Assembly: GCA_033032175.1 (NCBI GenBank)
Contig: CM065331.1
Span: 6,386,370-6,450,369 of the forward strand
DNA length: 64,000 nt
Direction of reading: 5' to 3'
Source: Saturnia japonica
Lineage: Eukaryota; Arthropoda; Insecta; Lepidoptera; Saturniidae
Shown here: piece by piece, positions 23,281 to 33,800 of the stretch
How the letters are laid out: each line of letters opens with the position of its first letter
Position numbering within the stretch: position 1 is the stretch's first letter
Notes under the pieces: model-generated
Databases searched by the model: none
Seen by the model: only the letters and a program-made list of their open reading frames with translations
Told to the model about the DNA's origin: nothing
Made by a program: the position numbers and the translations under genes

Positions 23281-25619
23281 TGTGAAAGCAGAGCCTCTCA
23301 GGCATGTGAATAATACTGTTCCAAAATGCGCGGAATCGCGCTCTATTTACTATTAAAACGTGATATTTCTAGCGCCAAATCTTGTGGATATAAGATAGTA
23401 TAAACCGTTTTAGAATTGTCTTTTACTATCATGAACTTCGTTTCAACAAAGGTTTACGTCAGTTAACTTCATGTGATTGGCGTGATGTGCTGCTGTATTG
23501 CGACTAAAGCGTGATAAATGCGATCTAACACGTTTTTTTTTTTTTTGCAAACGTAAGTAAATTTTAGGAAGTGATCGTACTCTATTATGTTACTACTAAT
23601 GCGTGAGATCTTGATGTAAATCGTAGTTTTTGTAAGAATGAGTTTAATGATAATGAAGATGATGTTTAATTAAATATTTGATTTGCGGATGAATTAATAG
23701 TCCAAAAGGATTTTGGTCCTCGCAATTACCTAAAAGTACTCTGTCAATTATTACTCGCCTAATCACGACTGCATTAAGCAAAAGAAATAAAGTGATTAAT
23801 ATTTAGGCAAGAACGGATAACTGTGGACGTTATGGAAGTCATTCAAAAATTGAGAAAACCATACTAGAAGAAGCAAAAAAGTTTATGGAATAGATACCAA
23901 AAATAGAATCAAGTCGAGGGCAATGCAAACTGCCATATCATCTATTCTGGAAGCCTTTCAGTGTATTTTAACGCTTCTGCCTAACAGCACTTGGTTATTG
24001 TAGAAGACAGATATTCTGTTTTCTTAGGATACTTATAGAAACACTAAGATTTCAAGTGTATAGTTTCATTCGTTTAGAAGTTATATGGATGCAAAATTAC
24101 GAAAATTCGAAGTGAGTGATCATCAAAAAGGAACTAGTACTTCCCCAATATCCAGAGAGCTGAAATTTACGACAAAAAGGAAAACAATCTAAACTTCGAT
24201 TTTCGAAGATCTGGGGTGCCTACCTGATGTCAGAGAACTATTAGAGATGTCGAAATATCGCATTAGTAAAAATTATTTCATAATTTGATGAGCATTTTAT
24301 AATGATCCATAAAATTAGAGTAACTGGCGTGGAACCCTAAGCTTCATACAAATTGTAAAAGAGACTGCCGTTTTATAAAAATGAGTTGGTGGAAAACTAA
24401 GAGCAATAAATTCAAATCCGGTAACTGGTTTAGAACTTTATTAATAAACTACAAAATAAGTAGGCAAAATCCCAACAAAATCTTGGTATAAAAATCATGC
24501 GAAGTTTCGATTGAAACGATTTATCTATAAAAAGTAGTGAAATGTTTTAACCAGCCAAGTATAGGAGGTGGAATTGTATCTACGAAAATGTGTTATTGTG
24601 GTTAAAACTTGTCCAATATTTTACTCGTTAAATTCAATCCTTAAACATTGTAATTAATTACTAAACTATAAGGTTAATATTTCTTATTATATGTTGTGGA
24701 GTTTATAAGATTTGGCCGTTGTTGCTATATACTTAGCTCAAGAAAACAGAAGTACGTTAAGCCTCATTTGGATAATTCGGGAACAATTAGCCGAATTATA
24801 TATAGCTGAATAGTTCGTGCTCAAATTTGGTCAAGTAGAAGATCCGTCGATACATTCGTTTATATTTAGCGAATATTGATCTGTCAAACATGGATGACGT
24901 GCGACTCGCTGCCTACGGCTTTATCTCTATATAATGTGTACGGTCTATCGACTCACAAACAAAATGCATAGGTTCTCATGAGATGAGTTCCCCCTGGTAA
25001 ACTTCTATAAACTTTAAACTATTCTCGTCAAAAATAAACCACGTCTGCATAACACTATATCCAGGCGGACCCAATAATACGCCGATCACCCGGGTGCGAC
25101 CCACATTGACCCGGTGTCTGGATGGTGTCAAATCTTGCTGTGAGTTGCCGTGGACCGATCAACCAGGATCACGAGACTCTAGCTCGTGGTCCTGACGCTG
25201 AATTACCTATTGTTGGTATCTTATCCAATTTGGATGTTGTGAAGTGGATTGTTAAAATGGTTAAGGACCCTTATGTTTTTTTTTTTTAATTACAAGTTTT
25301 ATAACGGTAATGTAAATTAGATTTTATACTACGCAAATTTATTACATTCCTTTGATGTCCTGGAATTACATTTATATTAGATTTTTTTTTTCATTTCATA
25401 TTCCATTTTGGCTTTATAATTCTCTTATATCATAATTTAAAATAACTATATATCATAAAAAATGTTAATACATTCCTTATTGTCCTATGAATCATTAAAC
25501 TGTTTTAAACTCATAAAAATTTAATTAACATTAATAATTAATTAAAATTAATCAATTAAATTAATAAATAATTATTTTAAATTAATCTTTGCTTCAAAAT
25601 CAATGCAATGGCTTAGTAA
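23281..25619. other. intergenic stretch with repeat relics
   Basis: Apart from the relic at 23785-23940, I see an inverted copy (about 24050-24185) of the segment at 5720-5880, marked by tttcattcgtttagaagtt. A GC-richer island at 25040-25230 has no open frame, and 25500-25590 is very AT-rich with TTAATTAA repeats. No gene is supported. Confidence 0.45.
23785..23940 (+). pseudogene. decayed fragment of a multicopy arthropod protein
   Basis: One frame reads RTDNCGRYGSHSKIEKTI, then EEAKKFM, a stop, then IPKIESS. It resembles the (K)DNCGRHG ... IPRIESHY segment of uncharacterised proteins that occur in many copies in arthropod genomes, probably carried by mobile elements. It has an in-frame stop and no flanking domains. 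Function unknown. Confidence 0.4.
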
Positions 25620-26500
25620 CAATACCTTAGTTAAAATCTCTGAATTGTTAGCTTTAAATAATTTACTACTAAAAGCAAACAAAACCAAATGTACTCCTTA
25701 CGCAATGTTCGGCGTATTGGCAGTAGTATTAAGATAAAAGGGAATTTAGTAGGCTTAGTTGATATTACTTTCTTCTTAGGTATTACGTTAGATTCCTAAT
25801 TACAGTGGGGTCCGCATATTAAAACTTTGGTGGGAAGATTAAGTTCTGCTGGATTCGCAATATGTAAGATTCGCCAATGAACAGATATTGCTACTGCGAG
25901 GTTAGTCTACTTTACTTACTTTCGTAGTTTAATGTCTTACTGTATTTTGCATTGACGTTCAGCAGCTGAGGTAAATACCATATTCATATTACAAAAGCGA
26001 TTAATTCGAGCAATATACAACGTGAGACCTCGCGAATCACTAAAGAACAAATTCCAGGAAAATGGTTCATTAATAATGCGCTCCCAATACATCCTTGATA
26101 ACTTAATGTATATTTGCAAAAGCTTAGTCAAGCTAGAGTTTGTCAAAGATCATCACAATGAGAATACTAGAAATAGAGATAAATTAGTCGAAGTGTGACT
26201 TAGTGTTAGCTTGTATAATAAGATTCCGAAGCACATTACTGATTTTATACAGGTTGTACTGTCAAAAGGTACATTATATGAATGGTAGTAATGTCTGGAA
26301 GAGACATCCTCTGTGTACATTCACTAAATTAGTATTATTGTACCCATACTATTAACACTTGTACAGTTGAAAAATAGATAAGTTTTTTACCGGTTTTTCT
26401 CGATGACTGGGATGTTTTCCGAACCGGCAGTAGTGTTTTGACGTTCATAAGTGAATAAATTGAATAAATTGAATAAATATTATTTTGATTTTGATTTTGA
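25620..26500 (+). mobile_element. 5'-truncated LINE with intact 3' tail
   Basis: The + strand encodes remnants of the C-terminal part of a Jockey/CR1-like ORF2 (ARLVYFTYFRSLMSY, LQKRLIRAIYNVRPRESL), broken by stops and indels. The 3' UTR follows (ctcgatgactgggatgtttt, ttttgacgttcataagtg), closing with ttttgattttgattttga at 26500. The 5' part of the element is absent. This is the most complete local copy of the family behind the fragments at 9.5-10.6, 15.8, 16.6 and 55.9 kb. Confidence 0.75.
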
Positions 26501-26913
26501 CCTTACCCTGGAGGGATAAGGACAAGAGGAAGATGGTAAAATAGGAAATAAAAAAAAACATAAAAATTATAGAAATTCTTAAAACTCCGTATGTATTTTA
26601 CTATATTTAATTATTTTAAAGACCTATGATTTTGATTACACAGGTCAATACGAATTTTGATTTTGATATAAGGGTATGAAATTCCGATAGGTATAATTAT
26701 GTACAGATTAAACGAAAAAAAATTATATGATATGAAAAAGTTTGCTTTTATAGACAAAAGATCGTTGTAACAATATAAAAAAAAAACTACAATTTTAATT
26801 TTCATTTGTTGATAATTCAACACAAATATATTATTAGTATATTTTGATTTTTATTAACTTTCACTGTAATATTACTTTACAAAAATGAGAAACAAGTTTA
26901 CAAGTGAACCCTA
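26501..26913. other. non-coding stretch
   Basis: 26505-26640 resembles 10665-10790 (acaagaggaagatggtaaaa against acaagaagaatatgggaaaa), which is old flank of unit A. The rest is AT-rich without signal. Confidence 0.4.
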
Positions 26914-27470
26914 TTACTCTTTCTTGCATTTTAATAAACTCCGAATATAGTCCCTTATCATATTTTCATTTGATAGGTATAAATAATGCTGTTCGTAGTT
27001 CATAATGTCTTGATAAAATAGTTCTCCTTGTACTTTTGAGCACACTCTCATGTTATTTTTAAGTTAATCTAAATCATCATGTAACATATGTACTTTCAGA
27101 GACATCTTGCAACCCATGGCTTTTAAGTCCCCTAACATATTTTAACTTTTTCTTTCAACTTTGTTTTTCCCTAAAAATCTAGAGACTACTGCTTTAAAAG
27201 TATTCCAACTTGTTTTTTAGCACTAACTAAGCAATTTCAGAAATTGTTATATGGCATCTTTTATTTGTGGACAAAAAAATTCATTCATTATGTTTTGCTT
27301 GTAACAAATTAGGTTTCTTTTTTTTTCATCTAGATTTTTTATAAACCTTTTCATTAGCCCTAACTTATCGTGTAAAGGTGGCATTAGCACATTTTTAGGT
27401 TCAGCAATAGGATCTCTTTTTAGGTTTTGTTTCCTGATAGAAAGTTTTACTCTTATCGGCCACGATCGTC
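26914..27470 (-). pseudogene. decayed gene of a multicopy uncharacterised arthropod family
   Basis: On the minus strand, one main frame reads KPKKRDPIAEPKNVLMPPLH, DKLGLMKRFIKNLDEK, then after stops WNTFKAVVSRFLGKNK, LGDLKAMGCKMSLKVHMLH, GELFYQDIMNYEQHYL and a terminal YIRSLLKCKKE with TAA at 26916-26914. The PPLHxKLGLMKxFVKxLDK and GCNMSLKxHxLHxHLDFF motifs, remembered from uncharacterised proteins repeated many times in arthropod genomes, are clear. At least five in-frame stops and some missing stretches make it a pseudogene. The family's role is unknown to me; a mobile-element origin is likely. Confidence 0.6.
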
Positions 27471-28017
27471 GAACACAGTGTTAACTGTTGATCAACCGTT
27501 CTACTTATCCCTGGGTTGTCTTGATTGCGAATAGGGCAGTTAAGGTAGACCTCGAAACTTCACAACGTTTAAAACTTGTGTTTAATTCAAATTGTATATC
27601 TTGTACTTTAAAAAGTTGCCTTAAACATAACAAAAATCATCAAATTCTCGTTGCGTTTCTCGTTGACATTTTAACTTTTTTAGAATTGTAGAAAACAGTT
27701 AATTTTTGTTTATCAGATAAGTGTTATTAGGAGACACTGTGTGAATATAACAATCCCCTCTTTTCCATGGAAATATTAAATAAACCAAAATAGTTTAATG
27801 CTTCTGTAATAACTCGAAAATATGTATTATTATTTTACCCACCACAAAAGCAAACTGTATGCGGAATATGAATAGGTACTTTTCTATCATCTTGGAGCAT
27901 AATAAACAGAAAAATAATGACATAAACCTTAAGACAAGGAAAAAAATGTTTATGTCAAGTTGTGTTATTGAGCAGTAAATTAACCTTCCATAAAAAAATT
28001 ATAACACTGGAATGGAA
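27471..28017. other. non-coding stretch
   Basis: No motif or repeat recognised; the short open frame at 27488-27691 is not convincing. It ends where similarity to unit A begins (tcggagttgaagtcggtgct). Confidence 0.4.
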
Positions 28018-30356
28018 TATATCGGAGTTGAAGTCGGTGCTTTCAAATGACCCAGTCTACGTATTAAATACATAAAAAGGTATAGCCGCAACTCGTAACA
28101 AACGCATGCCAAGCTGCTATTTGTTTATATACAGAGCTATTCATTTATATGACTAACACATTTTCGTTTTTCAGTAATCACTGCCGTTCCTGGGTTGTAC
28201 ACACCATCATATATAGGAAGGAAGATTTTTTTGATCTTATTATTTTCGTTCCGTTAACCAGGAAATTAAAAATCTAGAATAAAATTAATACTGTCTTGCC
28301 CAGGCTGAGTTTCTTGTAAACGAAAAAAAATAATTTAAAAACATGATCCAGGAAAGTAAGGAACATAATTAATATTTTATTTTAATGAAGTAAAAAAACC
28401 CAAAGCAATTCTTGATAATAATTATTCGTATTACTGATGATGCAATGAGAAACGGTTTATGAACCTTCCTACATTATCGTTTATTATTAGTGTCTGCTTA
28501 TTAACTGGGAATTCACTGTGATTGATAATGCTTCTGGTTGGCATCAATGTGTTACTTATTTAACCTGGCTTTACTCTTGAACTAAGAAACCGACTATATT
28601 TTACCATGAAACTGATACATCATAACGCAATTTGACATTTACTCTAAGCTCTCGGTTTTTCACAATAGCACGGTAAAGGACTGCACTATGCCTGACGGTA
28701 AGCATATTACAATACAAAAAACAACGATGACCATAGAGAGATCGGCAATCTAACGCTTGTTGTCGCTGTCACGCTTGCGTGCACGTCTGACGGCAGCAAA
28801 ACAAACGAATGGCGTAAAATTTTGAACCGACTTCAAAACAAGGAGGAAGTTCTCAATTCGAATGTATATTTTTTATGGATGTTCAGGCATAACTTCTTTG
28901 TTTAGAAACCGATTTAGACGATTCCTTTTTACTGGAAAATGCATACTTCAAGTGTGCCCCTCCCCCCTTTCCCTATTTTATTTTAATTGCCATTGACAAG
29001 ATACACCAGGCAATTACGAAAAATCATTGAAAAATGTTCTCTATTTTGTTAAAAACTCTCTTAAATTTTGTTAAAATTTAAATGACCTACATGTCATTTC
29101 AGAAAAGTTTATAACCTAAAAAAATTGTTTTTATTATTTTTGATTATTGGCTGTCTACCTATGTAGGAATAAAATACATATTATTGTAAGACAAACTGCA
29201 CAGTATTTTGAAACATCTATTCTTATTTTAAAAAAATATAACATCGGTTCAGTTTTGGAGGAGGAAACAAGGTAACACGGAATTTTGATTCAATTTTACA
29301 CAATCCGAGTTGCTGTTGCCTCTCTCGTACTCTATTCGGTCATTCGGGTAGAGAGCGACAACAATACATTCAAAAGTCCTGTCGACCGCATTTCAACTTC
29401 AATGAAAATATTTAAAAAATCAACTTTCAAGGCAAAGCGTGTGCTGTCTAACCTCACTTCATATTACTTGATATTATATCATGAAAAGTGAAAATTTAAC
29501 CTATAAAGTACAAATTTAGATTGAAACGAACACATATAATAGTTTCGTGTATTTTATAGGTAATCATTTATAAAGCTGATGTTTGTGAGTATGCTTAACG
29601 CCTATGGGAAACTTTAATGTTACGTAGTTGTAGATCCTTTCTCCGACTCAGTTCTTTATTAATGTGAAAACTAAATTCAAATTGGTTTATTAGTTCTCAA
29701 ATGATACGCGTTCAAACACTAAAAACTTACGATTTTATTACATAGTTCCTGGTACCCGTCCACATTGCTGGCCATTATTTTTGGTAACTTAATTTAATCC
29801 AAGCCTATTCCTAAAGTCACTTCTGGAACCAAGAAACATTTAAAATCATCAAAAAGTAATCAATTTGACCAAACAAAATTGATCGATTGGTTTGATCAAA
29901 TCATCGAATTTCATAAAAATTCGTTAAATTTATACAAAGTTTTTTTCTATTATAATTACACAAATATTTGCGGAGCCGCCCACATGCGTTTGTTACGAAG
30001 TAATTATTAATACCCATAATTTTATTTTTACTCATTATTATTGATAATTCATAATTACAATCTATCAATTGAGAAATAAGATATTATATTTCCCGAATAA
30101 AAATATTTTACTTATCTTTTTTACTACGTATAAATGCATTGTTGATGATTCTTATAGCCTGTCAATTGACCAATGACATAAGCTACCCGATAACAAAAAT
30201 CTATAAGGATCGGTTGAGATGTTTTTTAATTAAACTTGGAGATACAAACAGACAGACAGAGAAAAACATTTTTAAGGGTAAATTCGTGATCCTATATATT
30301 CCTATATATGTCTATAGCGAAATTTGGAAAAAATATTACATTTACAGAAAAGACTA
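28018..30356. repeat. upstream flank block of pacifastin unit B
   Basis: Homologous and collinear with 10841-12896. At 28640-29110 it carries extra dispersed repeats: a block like 38490-38680 (gagagatcggcaatctaacg) and a segment with ccgacttcaaaacaaggagg, both of kinds common in Lepidoptera. No gene. Confidence 0.7.
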
Positions 30357-30634
30357 CAGTTATATTAATATAGATTAAATTAAATTTATAGACTTTTTAA
30401 GAATGTTTAATTATTTGTCTTTTTATATTTGAACTACCAGTCAGATATGAAAATGTGTCTATGTAGTTTATAGCCTATTTATTGAAGAAGGTTGAATGTT
30501 ATATAACTATACGCTATGACTCAGAGGAGCGGCGCAGAAACTATGAACGTCAGGCAATCCTAGCAAGCTGGATGCAAGTACGGGAAGTGAGAACAACGAT
30601 ATGTTACACGGGTGAAACCGTGAGACACAGCTAG
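30357..30634 (+). mobile_element. Helitron-like non-autonomous element upstream of gene B
   Basis: Copy of 12897-13170, ending gacacagCTAG|T at 30634, 95 bp before the TATA box. Shared position with unit A shows it was inserted before duplication. Confidence 0.55.
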
Positions 30635-30801
30635 TATAGAGATATACATAATCTTGTTTAATAACCCCTGATAATATTTTTATGTTAACCTTTGTAAGTT
30701 AATTAAGTATTTCTTTGATAAGTCTACTTATATAAATGACTTCACTGCAATACATACATGTGCAATCGATATTTTTTTGTGTTTCGACCAAAACATTAGA
30801 A
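30635..30801 (+). promoter_or_regulatory. core promoter and 5' UTR of gene B
   Basis: TGATAA at 30669-30674 and TATATAAA at 30729-30736, 73 bp before the ATG, in a sequence nearly the same as the gene A promoter. Nothing suggests that the two genes differ in core promoter type. Confidence 0.7.
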
Positions 30802-33800
30802 ATGTTGAAATTTGTGATTTTCGTAGTTGTTTTCATCGCCGGTGTTTGTAGTGCTGGTAATAATTTATTTTGATATTAAGTTATTGTCAGATATTTTTAC
30901 TTAGTCTACTACTAATTATTATTTGTTCATGAAGGTATTTTTTGTGACAACACTATGTCTCCCTTAAATCTTTAAGAAATTTAATAATTCAAGCATCATT
31001 TTAAAGATTTTGTTACTATTAGTATTAAGTATTTCCATCCGTGTAGTCCAACGCTTCGTTGGTTTGGGTTTAAAGTTATGATTACATGCTTATTTTCTCG
31101 TTTTTCATAATAAATTTATCAAATATTAAAATTTTACAGATACATGACTAAAGGTGTTAAAATAATTTTGTCAATGAAATTTGTTTCAGTTTCAACGTTG
31201 CCCCATATGCTTTTTTGTGAACCGGGTAGCACTTGGAAAAACCAATGCAACAATTGCATATGTAATGTTCTGGGATTGCCAGTATGCACTCTTTTATTTT
31301 GTTGGGGATTCGAACCTGGTATGTTCTTTCTTTTAATCATGTTATATTTACAATCTATTTCCATACTTTTTAAAAGGTGGTAGAGCATTTTCAAATGATG
31401 TAATCAAGTTGGTGGTTGTCGTTAAGCACCTTAAGCGAAGTGCAATTAATAGTCCTAATTTCATTAATTGTATTATAGATAATTGATACTGCGACGCTGG
31501 TTTTACCGATATAGAGGACTGTATTAATAAATAAGAAATGGATAATTTGTAAAACAGTATTTTTTTAGAGAAAGCACGCAACGTACCTGATGAAATGATG
31601 TATTATGAACGGCGACTATGTTCTTTTTCACTTCATGCAATTATTTATTTTCACATGCACAAATATTTATGCATTTAATTATTTTATGATATATTAATCG
31701 ATATAAAGGTATAATATATTTATTTTATGAATGACATGGAAAAAGTCTTCTCTTTTTTTTACGTGCGTGCGAAGACGTCAACGGAATTAAAAACAATATA
31801 TGTTGGAAAAAGTTGAATATGCCGAAAGGAGGTTACATGGCGATACCAATAATAATGATAGATGTGGTTATTTCCAGGTCCGATAAAGGATTGTGCTCCG
31901 GACACGACGTGGAAGACTAACTGCAACAACTTTTGCTTGTGCTATGATGGAAAACCCGCGTGTACTTCGATAGGATGCTCCGATGTTATTGGTAAGTTCT
32001 AACGTTAATATTTACCTTAACACAATATTTTCCTACACCAAAAGCTCTTGCTCATAGCAGGGATTTGAACTCACGTCGATCGACACCGAGTTATTTTTCT
32101 TTGAACTTCTGTAATAATCACAGGCATTTTTTTTACTAGTAGCTCGTAAAATTGAAGGAACTGTCCCTGTTGATAAGCAAAGTACAGTCCTAACACAACG
32201 GCATCCACCGATAGTAAATTAATATGGGGGCACAGTTTCACACACGGCCATTTAATTCCAAACCAAGCAAGTCTTGTATTATGGTAACTGCACAGCTCAT
32301 ATATTAAACACCCAGAAGCACAATCGTAAATTATGCCCGTCACACAGAAGTCACTTATGTGCGGGGATCGAACCCACGATCTCTCGGCTCAATAGTAGAG
32401 TTTAATACCACTGCGCCATGAGGTCTGTATATTTTCTGACTACTTTCAAAAATACAGCCAAAAACCTGTTCACACACACTCACTCACACACATACAAACA
32501 CACACACACGTGTTCGTTTATGGGCTTGGTACAGCAGTTCTTTCTAATAGGGTGTAATTATTGTATGAGCAGTGAAATAAAATAATTTGACTTGTTAAAA
32601 TAGTGCCCAAATTTAACATCGTGAGCAAGTGTTATCTTGGCAATAGTGCGCACAACAACGCTTATTGTGAGAGATTAGAAGATACATCTTCTATGCTATC
32701 GCTGACAATTTTTGTAGGTTTTTTTTTTTAGATCTACAATTATATTATAGTACCTACATCAATGTACGTACCCTGCGTGAGCTCCAAAAGTGTATTTTCC
32801 CGAATTGATTCAGATTATCGTCATTGCTTATTTAGTACTTAACTTTATGTAATAAAATATATTCAACAAACTGGTCAGAAAGTATAGCTAAGAATTAAAA
32901 AAAAATACTATGTAAATGAGTTATGTGAACGTGTAGTGAAAAGAACATAAACGCTCAGACAGACAGAGTAACGTTGAGATTTATAATATGTAAAGAAATA
33001 TGTCTATATAAGTATATGTATATATGAATAATACATGTATACATGTATATGAATAAATTTAGATGGATATATTCTCTGAATGTAAAAGTTAACGTAAAAT
33101 ATTGATAAGAAGATGTACCTACTCGTGGCGCAGTGGTAGTAAACCCTAACTATTGAGCCGAGAGGTCGCGGATTCAATCCCCGCCTGTGACTGACTTTTG
33201 TGTGATGAGCATATAATATAATATAATATAATATAATATAATATAATATAATAATATAATATATATGTATAGGTATATAAGCTGTTTAGTTACCATAATA
33301 CAAGCTTTGCTTAGTTTGGATTTCAATGGCCATTTGTGAAATTGTGTACTCATATTTATTTTATTCATATTTACCTCCCTTCTCCATTTTAAGCTCATCT
33401 TATGAATTGACGCCCCCTTTGTATATTACTTTGGTTTAAGAACAATCGGCAAATTTCAAAAGGTAAAAGTAAACGAGCAAAAGTCTTTTTCATGCCGGCA
33501 ACTGGGTCTGTTGCGAGAGTTTTTACGTTACTGTATATGCTGACTGATCTCGAATAGATTTGCTGAATATTATTCAAATGGAAAATATGTACTATTCCGC
33601 AAACTATCCCCCCTAATTTAACAAATGGTCTTCTTTTCAAATTTATCATGCAGTGATACAACACGTCTCACTTGTTTTTTTTTCAATTACAAAGAAATGA
33701 TGATCGTTTTTATAGAATAAGTATGTAGTTCGAATAAATAAAATATTTTAAGGAATTTGTGTAATATTTTGTCTTTCTTTCTTTATCAGATATCGATCAT

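Noticed and set aside
32071..32343. 90-codon minus-strand frame and the similar one at 38477-38704
   Set aside because: Both fall in dispersed repeat text shared with 45990 and 58600 and show no protein domain.
33211..33266. CRISPR-like regular repeat
   Set aside because: It is a plain ATATA microsatellite without spacers.
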